A program made the translations under genes and the position numbers. From Verrucomicrobiaceae bacterium (GTDB lineage: Bacteria; Verrucomicrobiota; Verrucomicrobiia; Verrucomicrobiales; Verrucomicrobiaceae), in NCBI GenBank assembly GCA_019694165.1, contig JAIBCL010000010.1:1-64000 (forward strand): a stretch of DNA of 64,000 bases, written 5' to 3'. A model generated the notes under the pieces. The model was not told where the DNA came from. It ran no database searches and saw nothing but the letters and a program-made list of their open reading frames with translations. Shown one piece after another: positions 8,233-17,800 of the stretch (its first letter is position 1; each line of letters starts with the position of its first letter).

Positions 8233-8735
8233 AACAGTGTGTCGGCAGGACAGTGCGGCTGTGAAAGGAACGAACAACACCATGAAGACAAATAAGCTTG
8301 TCACGAATTATCGGGACCTTGAGGTGTATAAGGCGGCCCTGAGTTTCCAGCAGGCGATCTTCAAAGCTTCGAAGAAGTTTCCGCGTGAGGAGATGTTTTC
8401 GCTCACGGATCAGATTCGGCGGAGTTCGCGCTCCATCGGGGCCAACATAGCGGAGAGTTGGGCCAAGCGTCGCTACCAAGCACATTTTCTGAGCAAACTC
8501 ACGGACGCAGACGGCGAACTTCAAGAGACCTGCCACTGGCTCCGCACCGCCTATCTTTGCGACTACCTGACAGAAGACGAAGCAACCGCCCTCGCGGAAC
8601 AAGGTTCCGAAGTCGGCAACATGCTTGGTTCCATGATCGCCAACCACGAAAGCTTCTGCATCCACCAGCCTCCGCCCAAACACCACCGCCAATAGTCCCA
8701 CTGTCCTACCGTCCTACCGTACTACTGTCCCACCG
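8219..8735. mobile_element. Inverted-repeat-bounded four-helix-bundle element inserted between xylG and xylH
   Basis: The left arm (8219-8258) and the reverse complement of the right arm (8696-8735) match at 31 of 40 positions without gaps. Each arm is built of roughly ten-base reiterations of a cagtaggac/cggtaggac type. The arms enclose exactly one gene, the four-helix-bundle protein at 8282-8695. The left arm covers the xylG stop; the right arm ends 2 bases before the xylH start. The layout copies that of 23S rRNA intervening sequences, where a long stem flanks a gene of the same family, but here it sits in a messenger RNA. Mobility is inferred. Confidence 0.65.
8282..8695 (+). CDS. Four-helix-bundle protein (23S rRNA intervening-sequence/S23 family)
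   Basis: 137 residues from ATG 8282 (longer in-frame extension begins inside the xylG stop region and is unlikely). Hallmarks of PF05635 are YRDLEVYKAAL near the N-terminus, FPREEMFSLTDQIRRSS, then IGANIAESW and a helix with FLSKLTDADGELQET, and a final helical segment. Members are found within insertions in 23S rRNA genes and free-standing, and a relative (Avd) assists diversity-generating retroelements; molecular function is mostly unknown. Here it interrupts a sugar-transport operon and lies within matching inverted repeats, with no reverse transcriptase nearby. Confidence 0.88.
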   Translation: MKTNKLVTNYRDLEVYKAALSFQQAIFKASKKFPREEMFSLTDQIRRSSRSIGANIAESWAKRRYQAHFLSKLTDADGELQETCHWLRTAYLCDYLTEDEATALAEQGSEVGNMLGSMIANHESFCIHQPPPKHHRQ

Positions 8736-8737
8736 CC

Positions 8738-9844
8738 ATGCGCCCCGCCCTCTCCCTCCGCGACTTCTCCCTCGTGATCGCGCTTGTCGCGATCTGCGCC
8801 TTCTTCGGCTGGCGCGCACCGGAGTTTCTCGGGCCACGTAATTTGTCGAACCTCATGGTCGAGCTGTCGCTCAATGCCACGCTCGCGATGGGGATGCTGC
8901 TCATCATTTTGCCCGGCCACATTGATCTGTCAGTTGGCAGTGGTCTCGCGCTGCTCGGTGGCATCGCGTCTGTGCTCACGACGAAAGCTGGCTGGCCCGC
9001 GCCCGTCGGCCTCGCGTTGGGTTTCGTGGCGGGTGTCGTGATCTGGTATGCGAAGAGCTGGCTGATCGTTCATGAGCGCATTCCGGCGTTCATCGTCACG
9101 CTTGCTGGACTGCTCGTGTACCGAGGTGCCTTTTGGCTTGTCATTCACAATGAAACCGTGCCCGTGGTCGCAGGCGGCCAGAGCAATGTGTATTCGCTGC
9201 TGAGCACGAGCCACTTGTCGCCAGTGATGGGTTACGCGCTGGCCGCTCTGGTCACGATTGGTCTTGCCGCATCGTTTGCGATGACCCAGCGATCCAGTGA
9301 GAAGAGCGAGGCCGCATTTCTCAAGATGTTCATCGGTGCCCAAGCCGTGTTTCTGCTCGTGATCGTGGCAAATCAGCATCGCGGCATTCCATTGCCCGCT
9401 TTGGTCTTCGGAGTGATCTGCATGGCCACCTATGCACTCACGCAGCACACGGCGATGGGCCGCTACCTCTACGCCATCGGTGGCAATGCCGAGGCTGCAG
9501 TGGTGTCGGGCATTCCCGTGCAGCGCGTTGTGATGACGGCGTTTGGCATCATGGGCGGCATCGTCGCAGTCACCGGCTTTCTTCTCGCGTCCTACACCGG
9601 CAATTCCACCACCGACCTCGGCGAATGGATGGAACTCGACGCCGTGGCCGCGTGCGTCATCGGCGGAGTCAGCCTGCGCGGCGGACGCGGCAGCGTGGTC
9701 GGTGTGCTCTTCGGCGCACTGATCATGGCCTGCCTGATCAATGGCATGACGCTCCTTTCCGTCAGCCCGGAGTACAAACTCGTCGCCCGCGGTCTCGTGC
9801 TTCTCGCCGCCGTGTGGATGGACATGCGGGTGAATCGCTCATGA
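8738..9844 (+). CDS. xylH: Xylose-type ABC transporter permease
   Basis: 368 residues, strongly hydrophobic with about 10 membrane segments. BPD_transp_2 features include PGHIDLSVGSGLAL (the family's conserved cytoplasmic-side motif), the YAIGGNAEAAVVSGI segment and a C-terminal VIGGVSLRGGRGSVVG. It forms the transmembrane channel for the pentose delivered by XylF and is energised by XylG. The ATG is 2 bases after the right inverted-repeat arm, so its ribosome-binding region is supplied by inserted sequence. Its stop overlaps the next gene's start (ATGA at 9841-9844). Confidence 0.9.
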   Translation: MRPALSLRDFSLVIALVAICAFFGWRAPEFLGPRNLSNLMVELSLNATLAMGMLLIILPGHIDLSVGSGLALLGGIASVLTTKAGWPAPVGLALGFVAGVVIWYAKSWLIVHERIPAFIVTLAGLLVYRGAFWLVIHNETVPVVAGGQSNVYSLLSTSHLSPVMGYALAALVTIGLAASFAMTQRSSEKSEAAFLKMFIGAQAVFLLVIVANQHRGIPLPALVFGVICMATYALTQHTAMGRYLYAIGGNAEAAVVSGIPVQRVVMTAFGIMGGIVAVTGFLLASYTGNSTTDLGEWMELDAVAACVIGGVSLRGGRGSVVGVLFGALIMACLINGMTLLSVSPEYKLVARGLVLLAAVWMDMRVNRS

Positions 9845-10719
9845 ACCGCATCGCACTCGCTTGGCTCGCAACCGCCTCGTTTACCGTCGCAGGTGAATGG
9901 CCTCGCGAATTGAAAGCCTTCCACGGCACCACGCCGAAGATCGACGGCATTCTCTCGGCCCATGAATGGAAGGACGCGACGGCATTCGAGGGCGTGCAAG
10001 GCTGGACACCGCAGTTCTCGCCCACCACCGATCCGCGCGATCTCTCGCTCAAAGGTTGGGTGAAGTATGACGACAAGCGCCTCTACTTCGCCTTCGAAGT
10101 CACCGACGATGTGCTCTACGGCATCGCCACAGACCGCTGGTTGCCGGAGAAGAATCCCAAAGCCCACGAACTCACCCGCGAAGGCTGGCCGTGGTTTGGC
10201 GATGAGATGGAGCTGCTCGTTAACGCCTCCAATCAGTGGAAAGGCGACGAGAACGCCGCTGGCAACGGCTCCTCGTGGCAGATGGTTTGCAATCTCACCA
10301 AATCCCGCCTCGGCGGCGTCGGCGCTGGTGGTCTTCTCGAAGGCGAGCCGCGCTCTCATCCCGCCGCCTGGGAAACGTATCAGCGCTGGATCAAGACAGG
10401 CGCGATGGAGGCCGCCGCCAAAGTGAAGCCCGACAAAAGCGGCTACATCATCGAGTGGGCCGTCAGCTTCGATCCCTGTCTCGAAGCGAAGCCCGGCGTC
10501 TTCTTCAAACCGGGCAATACAGAAGTTCGAATGGGCCTGAACATCGCCGTCGGTGATCTCGATGAGAAACCCAGAGGCGAGGGTAGCTTCGGGAATTTCC
10601 ACCACGAAGACTGGCTCGCCGGAGAGAGAAACAAGCGCACGAATTTGCGGCAGTGGGGAACTCTGGTGCTGATGCCATCAACGAGCGTGCATAACCCCTC
10701 CAAATCAGCGGGCCATTGA
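9841..10719 (+). CDS. Secreted protein with CBM9-like carbohydrate-binding domain
   Basis: 292 residues starting at the ATG that overlaps the xylH stop, so translation is coupled. Residues 1-17 look like a signal peptide ending AGEW. The mature part has the CBM9-like (DOMON-related) pattern: PKIDGILSAHEWKDA, WVKYDDKRLYFAFEVTDD, FGDEMELLVN and YIIEWAVSFD. Such domains bind reducing ends of xylan or cellulose in characterised cases. Placement as the last gene of the xylose operon suggests an extracytoplasmic sugar- or xylan-binding role; this is inferred. No catalytic domain is visible. Confidence 0.72.
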   Translation: MNRIALAWLATASFTVAGEWPRELKAFHGTTPKIDGILSAHEWKDATAFEGVQGWTPQFSPTTDPRDLSLKGWVKYDDKRLYFAFEVTDDVLYGIATDRWLPEKNPKAHELTREGWPWFGDEMELLVNASNQWKGDENAAGNGSSWQMVCNLTKSRLGGVGAGGLLEGEPRSHPAAWETYQRWIKTGAMEAAAKVKPDKSGYIIEWAVSFDPCLEAKPGVFFKPGNTEVRMGLNIAVGDLDEKPRGEGSFGNFHHEDWLAGERNKRTNLRQWGTLVLMPSTSVHNPSKSAGH

Positions 10720-10836
10720 AACCCGTGCTAGACGCGGCGGCGTCCTTGGGAGTGCGTCCGTCAGGCGGACCGGCGATCTTCGGCTCCGATGCGCACATTA
10801 AGCGCGCGAATTGCACCGGGGGACTTCGCGGGGTGA

Positions 10837-10850
10837 CCGGCTGAAGCCGG
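10837..10850. terminator. Hairpin between convergent genes, possible bidirectional terminator
   Basis: CCGGC-tgaa-GCCGG followed by GGGGCCCC lies in the 196-base gap between the CBM9-like gene (+) and the TPR gene (-). There is no T-run, so an intrinsic terminator is only a possibility; it may equally be a copy of the hairpin at 5484-5497. No gene is seen in this gap. Confidence 0.3.
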
Positions 10851-10915
10851 GGCCCCAACAGATTCCATTCCGGTCGGCAACGAGGGACCGTGCAACCTTC
10901 GGCTCCGCGACATCC

Positions 10916-13549
10916 TCACTTTTCGTCCCAGAGAAAATGCTCCATGCGGATCCGCGTGGCGAGGTCCTTGGCCTCGGTGGCGCGGTCGCCGGCAGTTTGC
11001 GCGAGGGTCTCGGCCATCTTCGCGGCGGCCTCCCACTGTTTTTGTGACTCGAGGATGTTCACGGCCCGGAAGCCGGCCCAGTAGAACCAGAAGAACTCGG
11101 CTGGATTCGCCGGGCCGGATGCGGCGTCGATGCCGGCGTTCACGATGTCGTAACATGCTTCGAGAGCTTCGGCGGTCCTGCCGCTGTCCTGCAGCGCCTG
11201 CGTGAGCAGCGCACCGATGCGTCCGCGCCACAGATAGGCGAGGCCGGGCTGGTTTTGCAGCTCGCGGGCGGCGGCTACGGCGGCATCGCTCTGCTTTGCG
11301 TCGGAGCGGCCCAGCACCAGTTGCAGTTCGATGCGCTGGCACTGCGCCTGAAGCCGCATGGTTTTGTCGAGGCTCTTGTCGGACAGCAGCGTGTCGATGA
11401 TGGCCAGCGCTTCCTTTTCCTGGCCCATGCGGCGCTTCGCGAGCGCCTGCTGATAGCGCGCGCTCGCGGCCATGGGGCCGCCGTGCTCGGCGAGTTCGCC
11501 CCAGATTTGGATCGCCCGCTGCAGGCCCTCCGGCGTCATGAGTTCCATGGCTGCCTTGCCGGCGAAGAAGAGCGCGGCGTCGGCATACTCGGAGCCGGGG
11601 TGATCACTGGCGAGCAGCTCGAACTGGGTGCGGGCGTCCGGGAAGTCCTGCATTCGGTAGTAGGCCTCGCCGGTTTTCATGCGGATCTGGTCGGCCAGCG
11701 GCGAGGCGGGCCATGTTTTCAGAAAGGCAAGGCCGGCGTCTGCCACGCCACGCAGATTCTCCTCGGCCTCACGCAGCCAGACGGTGACGTAGTCGATGCG
11801 TTCGCGCGTGGCGGTGCCGATGCCTTTTTTCTGCATGGCCGCCTGCAGCGCCACGCCGGCGTCCTTTACGCGCGGCGGCACGTCGAGCAGCGCCAGCTCC
11901 GCGCGAGTGATTTGCGCCTCGGCCCATCGCGGGTGTTCGGGATTCGCACTGATGAATCTCTGGACCTCCACCTCGGCGGACGCGTCGCCTTTGGCGGCGA
12001 GTTGCAAGGCCCGGTCAAGCTCCAGGCTCGCCGCCGCGCTGCCGGCCGAGGCAAGCGGCACCGCTGCCGGCACGGTGTCACTCTTGGTTTGGGCGTTGGT
12101 TCCGGTGTCGCCTTTCCCGGACTGTGTCTTGGTGGTGTCGGCATCCGCCGTGCCGGCCACCTCGATCTTGGAGAGCAGAGCTTGATAAACTGCCATCTGT
12201 CCGGCCTTCACCGCTGTCACCGCCGCATTGTGCAGCGCGCGCCGGCGCTCGGGCAGCGTGGCCGCCTCGTCGGACGCGCGCTGGAAAGCAGCCAGCGCCG
12301 GCACGAGATCGCCGCGCGCGAAAAGGATGCCGCCGCTGATGAAATCGACGAGCGAGTCGCCGCCGCCGCCGTATTGCTGGCGCCATTCCTTCGCGAGGTC
12401 GAAGACGCGGGCGTCGGCGCGCAGCTCGCCGTTGAGCTTCATGGCGAGGCGCATGGCCTCGCTCTCATTGCGGTGGCCGGGGTGCAATTGCAGAAAAGCC
12501 TCGATCATGCCGAGTGCCTCGACCTTGCGGCCCGCTTCGTCGAGCCAGCGTGCGAGCCAGAACATCGCGTAGGCGCGCCGCTCCGGCGCCACGTCCTCTC
12601 CGACCCAAGCAGCGACCGCGAGCGGGATCTGCGCGCTGCCACGCAATGCCGAGCGGCAGCGGTTCAGCAGCTCAAACGCCTCGTGCCAGAATGCCGGGTC
12701 CCGCGCCTTGTCCAGGAATTGGACGAGCACCCGCAGAGCTTCGTCCGCTTTCTTCTGGGCAAGCATCGCCTCTGCTCCGAGCACGACCGCCGCGTCATGC
12801 ACCGTGCCGTGGATGCCGGGCCTGGCGAGCAGTTCGCGCGTGACCTCCCCGGCCTTTGCGGCATCGCCGAGCTGCAGCAAACCGCGCGCACGGAGGAACT
12901 GCACCTCAGCCGACGGCGTGTTGTTCTCACGCGTGAGCCTCTGCAGCACCACGTCGCTGCGGCCGGCGACGAGTTCCAGCTCGCTTAAGAGCAGCCGCGC
13001 CTGGCTGGCGACGGCTGCGTCCTGGCTGCCACGCAGTTCCTTAAGCTCGGTGCGCGCAGCGCCCTCGCGGCCGTCCGCCATCAATGCGAAGGCCAGCGCC
13101 AGCCGCGCATGTTCCGCCAGCTCGCCCATCTCCCGCCATTTGCCGAAGGCTTCCACCGCGCCGTTGAGATCACCCAGCAGCACGAGCGCGTGGCCGGTCC
13201 AAAATGGCGCGTGATCGATCTTCGGCTCGCGGTCCAGCAGCTCCCTGGCCCGGATCCCATCTCGTGCGCGCACCCATGCCTCCACGGCGATGCCGGCGAC
13301 CTCGCGCCGGTCTTTCGCCGTCAGGCCTTTGGTCTCCAGAAGCCTCCCGGCCTTCACCGCCGCCACCTGTGGCAGTCCGTCCCCCAGCGCCTTGCGCGCG
13401 TCGATGATCCCTTGGGCCGCCGTCGCGAGCGCCGGCGGATTTGTGTTCTTTGCATCTTTTGTCGCGGCACGGGCGGCGCACAGGCACGCGGCCACCGCGA
13501 GAGAACATCCCGCTGAAAGTCGAGCCGCGCGCAATGGTCCGGTGAGCAT
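10916..13549 (-). CDS. Large exported tetratricopeptide-repeat protein
   Basis: 877 residues from ATG 13549 (a TTG at 13570 is less likely). An N-terminal hydrophobic, Ala-rich signal sequence ends about residue 28 (CLCAARAATK). The rest is alpha-helical repeat: many 34-residue-like units with A..G..YE/W...P motifs, including LLASDHPGSEYADAALFFAGKAA and repeated QALAKRRMG types. A low-complexity Thr/Ser/Lys linker (TKTQSGKGDTGTN) splits it into two repeat blocks. TPR arrays act as protein-protein scaffolds; in this phylum they are often periplasmic. No enzymatic domain was seen. It follows the peptidoglycan-active gene 13601-14752 after 51 bases on the same strand. Confidence 0.75.
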   Translation of the reverse strand: MLTGPLRAARLSAGCSLAVAACLCAARAATKDAKNTNPPALATAAQGIIDARKALGDGLPQVAAVKAGRLLETKGLTAKDRREVAGIAVEAWVRARDGIRARELLDREPKIDHAPFWTGHALVLLGDLNGAVEAFGKWREMGELAEHARLALAFALMADGREGAARTELKELRGSQDAAVASQARLLLSELELVAGRSDVVLQRLTRENNTPSAEVQFLRARGLLQLGDAAKAGEVTRELLARPGIHGTVHDAAVVLGAEAMLAQKKADEALRVLVQFLDKARDPAFWHEAFELLNRCRSALRGSAQIPLAVAAWVGEDVAPERRAYAMFWLARWLDEAGRKVEALGMIEAFLQLHPGHRNESEAMRLAMKLNGELRADARVFDLAKEWRQQYGGGGDSLVDFISGGILFARGDLVPALAAFQRASDEAATLPERRRALHNAAVTAVKAGQMAVYQALLSKIEVAGTADADTTKTQSGKGDTGTNAQTKSDTVPAAVPLASAGSAAASLELDRALQLAAKGDASAEVEVQRFISANPEHPRWAEAQITRAELALLDVPPRVKDAGVALQAAMQKKGIGTATRERIDYVTVWLREAEENLRGVADAGLAFLKTWPASPLADQIRMKTGEAYYRMQDFPDARTQFELLASDHPGSEYADAALFFAGKAAMELMTPEGLQRAIQIWGELAEHGGPMAASARYQQALAKRRMGQEKEALAIIDTLLSDKSLDKTMRLQAQCQRIELQLVLGRSDAKQSDAAVAAARELQNQPGLAYLWRGRIGALLTQALQDSGRTAEALEACYDIVNAGIDAASGPANPAEFFWFYWAGFRAVNILESQKQWEAAAKMAETLAQTAGDRATEAKDLATRIRMEHFLWDEK

Positions 13550-13600
13550 GAGCGCGCCATCGTAGGTCAACCGCGCAAGGGCATCAACGCGGATGTTCCT

Positions 13601-14752
13601 TCAGCCGGGCAGCTTGAATGCACCCGCGTAATGGGCCACGCCGATGGAGCCGTCCTTGAGCCAGTCGATCAGTTCGCCGCCAGTCTGCCGGTCGATGTAG
13701 CGCTCGGAGACGGCGATGCAGCCCAGCGAGCGGCCGCAGATCGTCGTGTCAGTGCCTGCTTCGTTGTCAGACACGTATTCTGCACCGTGCAGATAGATGG
13801 CACGGGCAAGCATGTTCGAGTTCGTGGGAGAGAGGCCGTTGAGCTTCACCGCCTGGCCCACGGTGCCGGATGTGAAGTGCACCCCGGTCTTGATCACTCC
13901 CAGGCTGCTGCAGAACGAGTTCGGGACGTTGGAGACTTCGCGCGTGCGTCCGTCATGGGGCGATCCGTTTTTGCCGCCGCTGCCGTGGGCGCACTTGTAC
14001 TTGTAAAGCTTGTTCGCCGAGATGCTGTAAACGAAGAGGCGGGGAAACTTCGAATTGATCGAGTAATCGACCTCGAAAATCCAGTTGCAACCCGAGCCAA
14101 GATTCTGGCGTGCAGCGAATGCGCGGGCGACCTCGTCGGGGGTGTTCGGCCCCGGTGCGGCAGCTGCCGCCGCGAGAGCACGCGCAGACGGCTTCTTCGC
14201 CGCCTTCAATGCGACCGCGCCCAGGACCCCGGCTGCATCAGGCTTTGCAAGACCGCCGGCGATCGTCTTCAACACGGCCTTCACCTTCGGCGCGCCTTTC
14301 CGCAGCACCGACCAGTACCGCGCGCCGCCCAGCCACGGGCTGGCTTCCGAGGCGATCACGCCATCGGCCTTCACCCACCGCTGCAAGATGACCGCCGCCG
14401 CGCGGATGTTGAAGAATGGATCCTTCAGCCCCTCCGTGGTGGCGGCCTTCATCTCCGCGGTGATCGCATCGCTGCGCGCAAACTTCGCGTAGGCGCGCAC
14501 GGAGCTGTAGCTCAACTGGAAGAGGCCGGTCGAGATCACGCCTTCCAGGTCGCCCTTCTCCTTGAACGTCTGCTTCGGATCGAAGCCCGACTCCGGCTTC
14601 GCGATGGCTGTCATCAGATGCACCCATGACTCCAAGGTGCCGTCGATGCGGAAGTCGGGCGCATCGGCGGGCATCAGTTTGTCCAGCCCATTGGCCTTGA
14701 TCTCGGCGAGGGCAAAGTCGGTCCATTCTTGTTTTGGGAACAGCGATTTCAT
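13601..14752 (-). CDS. Lytic-transglycosylase-like / YkuD_2 L,D-transpeptidase fusion
   Basis: 383 residues. The C-terminal half matches the YkuD_2 murein L,D-transpeptidase catalytic family: SNVPNSFCSSLGVIKTG, then a G-rich strand, YLHGAEYVS and the catalytic GRSLGCIAVS containing the nucleophile Cys. The N-terminal half (about residues 45-120) resembles a soluble lytic transglycosylase core: ESGFDP near a Glu-Ser, then STGLFQLSYSSV. An Ala-rich linker (about 195-215) joins them. No signal peptide is obvious. If both domains are active, one protein would cut glycan strands and remodel stem peptides. The YkuD_2 assignment is strong; the transglycosylase half is moderate. Confidence 0.7.
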   Translation of the reverse strand: MKSLFPKQEWTDFALAEIKANGLDKLMPADAPDFRIDGTLESWVHLMTAIAKPESGFDPKQTFKEKGDLEGVISTGLFQLSYSSVRAYAKFARSDAITAEMKAATTEGLKDPFFNIRAAAVILQRWVKADGVIASEASPWLGGARYWSVLRKGAPKVKAVLKTIAGGLAKPDAAGVLGAVALKAAKKPSARALAAAAAAPGPNTPDEVARAFAARQNLGSGCNWIFEVDYSINSKFPRLFVYSISANKLYKYKCAHGSGGKNGSPHDGRTREVSNVPNSFCSSLGVIKTGVHFTSGTVGQAVKLNGLSPTNSNMLARAIYLHGAEYVSDNEAGTDTTICGRSLGCIAVSERYIDRQTGGELIDWLKDGSIGVAHYAGAFKLPG

Positions 14753-14861
14753 TTTTCGGGATTGGTTTGTTGTTTGGTTGAACGACGGCGGTGGTCACCG
14801 TCGCGTGCCGCGGATGCTACACGCCTGCGTGCCAGCCGACAAGGCCGTCAACCTGCCACCC

Positions 14862-17800
14862 TCATCCATGCTCGATTCCGCAAGCAAGGAGACGGGACAG
14901 ATGCCGGCCCGTGGCGCTCTGCGCATTCCGCGCGACATCTTCGGGAGCGCCCTGTGCGACGATGCGGCCGCCTTCACTGCCGCCGCCGGGGCCGAGGTCG
15001 ATGATCCAGTCGGCGCATTTGATGACGTCGAGATTGTGCTCGATGACGATGAGCGTGTTCCCGGCATCGCGAAGGCGCATGAGGACGACGAGGAGAGACT
15101 GGATGTCGGCGAAGTGCAGGCCGGTGGTGGGTTCGTCGAGAACGAAGAGCGTGCGGCCGGTGGCACGCTTGCCGAGTTCAGCGGCGAGTTTCACGCGCTG
15201 CGCCTCGCCGCCGGAGAGCGATGCGCCGGACTGGCCTAGTTTGAGATAGCCAAGGCCGGTGTCTTCAAGCGCGCGGAGCTTGGGGTGGATGGCTGTGTTT
15301 TTTTCAAAGAAGCGCGCGGCTTCGCCGATGGTCATCTCGAGCACCTCGGCGATGTTGCGGCCCTTGAAGGCGATCTCGAGCGTCTCGGCATTGTAGCGCC
15401 GGCCTTTGCACTGCTCGCACGTCACATAAACGTCGGCGAGGAAGTGCATGTCGATCTTGATGACGCCGTCGCCCTCGCACTTTTCGCAGCGGCCGCCGCT
15501 GACGTTGAAGCTGAAGCGGCCCGCATCGTAGCCGCGCACGCGGGAGAGCGGGAGCTGAGCGAAGAGTTCGCGGATGGGACCGAATGCTCCGGTGAATGTG
15601 GCCGGATTCGAGCGCGGGCTGCGGCCGATGGGCGACTGGTCGATGACGACGACTTTGTCGATGCCGTTGATGCCCGTGATCCCGTCGTGTCTTCCCGGCT
15701 CGTCCTTGGCGCCGTAGAAATGCCGCATGAGCGCGCGCATGAGAATGTCATCGACCAGCGTGGACTTCCCGCTGCCGGAAGGCCCCGTGACGCATGTGAA
15801 GCAGCCGAGGGGAAAGGCGGCGGTGACGTTTTTCAGATTGTGCTCGCACGCCTCGTGGACGGTGAGCCACGCTGCATCAGTCGTAGGCTGGGTGTGTTCC
15901 GCGCCCTTCGCTTCCGACGTCATCTCCAGTCCACCTGCGGAATCGCCCGGCTGACCGGATGCTTTGTTGCGTTCGTTCGCCGCAGGAGACGAGCGGGCCA
16001 AAGCCACACTCATCCTACGTTCGCTTGGCGCGACGCGCTGCTTCGGCACGGCGATTTTCTGGCGGCCGGACAAAAAGTCGCCGGTGAGCGAGCGCTCGTT
16101 GGTCATGATCGCGGCGGGCGCGCCTTCGGCGATGATCGCGCCGCCGTGCGGCCCCGCGCCGCGGCCCATCTCGATCAAATGATCCGCGGCGCGCATCATC
16201 GCCTCGTCGTGCTCGACGATGAGCACCGTGTTTCCGAGGTCGCGCAGCCGGTGGAGGGTGCCGATGAGCTTTTCGTTGTCGGCAGGATGAAGGCCGATGC
16301 TTGGCTCGTCGAGCACGTAGAGCACACCGGCGAGTCCGGCGCCGATCTGCGTGGCGAGGCGGATGCGCTGCATCTCGCCGCCGCTGAGCGTGCCGCTCTC
16401 GCGATTGAGCGCCAGGTAGCCGAGGCCCACTTCATCGAGAAACTCCATGCGCTTTACGATTTCGTTCTGCAGCTCGCCGCAGTAGCCGCGCTGGTGCTCG
16501 GTGAGCCGCAGGGCGCGCATCCACGCGAGCGCGGAGTGGATGGGGAGGGTGGAGAGGTCGTGGATGTTCAGTTGGTCGGATGCGGTCGACTTGTCCGACT
16601 GGTCGGACTCCAGCACCACCGCCAATGAAAGCGCACGCAGGCGCTTCCCGCCGCACGCCTTGCACGGCTTCGGATTCATGAAGCGCGTGAGCGCGGAGCG
16701 CAGCGTGTCGCTGCCGGCGCTGACGTAGAGGCGCTCGATTTCGGGGATGAGACCCTCGAAGGGCTTTGGCGGGCTGGTTTCGTCAATCACGAAGCCTTGC
16801 GCGCCCGTGCCGTTGAATAGCGCGTCTTTGAACTCCCGCGGCAGCGACTTGAAGGGCGCGCCGGTGTCGGCGCGGAAATGCGTGGCGAGCAGTTCGATCC
16901 AGCGCTTCGTCAGCGCCTTGAGCGCCGGCTGCGCGGCCCACCATGTTTTGATCGCGCCGTCGGCGATGGACTTGTCATCGTCCGGCACGATGAGGCCCGC
17001 GTCCGCCGCCATCTCCGCACCCACGCCCTGGCACTCGGGGCACGCGCCGAGATGCGTGTTGAAGGAGAAGTGCTGCGGCGTAAGCTTCTCCAACACGAAG
17101 CCGGTGCGCGGGTTCGCGAACGCGGTGGTGAAGCTGAGCAGCTCCTGCGTCTCGTCCTGTCCGACGAGAAACTCGATGAGCCGCGGATTCCACTTCAGTG
17201 CGGTCTCGATGGAGTCCATCAGCCGGGGCTTCACGCCCTCGCGCACGACGAGGCGGTCCACGACGACCTCGACGGTGTGCGGCTCGCTGCGTGCAGGTTT
17301 GAGCGTGTCGTCGAGTTCAAGAATCTCGCCGTCGATGCGCGCGCGCACGAAGCCCTGGCGGCGCAATTTTTCCAGCAGGCCGCGCCAGTCGCCCTTCTCT
17401 TCCTGCACGACGGGAGCGAGGACGATGACGCGGGTGCCTTCCGCGAGCGCGAGAATGCGCGCGCCGATTTCCTCGGGCGTGTTTTTCACCAGCACCTCGC
17501 CCGTTTCCGGATCGTGCGGCCGGCCGGCGACGGCGTAGAGCACGCGCAGGTAATCGTAGATCTCGGTGACCGTGGCGATGGTCGAGCGCGGATTCGGCGC
17601 GCTGTGCCGCTGCTCGATGGCGACGGCGGGAGACAACCCCTCGATGAAATCCACGTCGGGCTTTTCAAGCTGGCCGAGAAACTGCCGCGCGTAGGCCGAG
17701 AGGCTCTGCACGTAGCGGCGCTGCCCTTCGGCGTAGAGCGTGTCGAACGCCAGCGATGACTTCCCGCTGCCGCTCACACCGGTGAGCACGACCATGCGGC

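Noticed and set aside
11255..12988. 577-residue plus-strand frame over the TPR gene
   Set aside because: His/Arg/Ala-rich composition typical of antisense frames in GC-rich DNA; the minus frame has a signal peptide and repeats.
15285..17759. Long plus-strand frames over uvrA
   Set aside because: Mirror images of conserved uvrA sequence with no motifs of their own.
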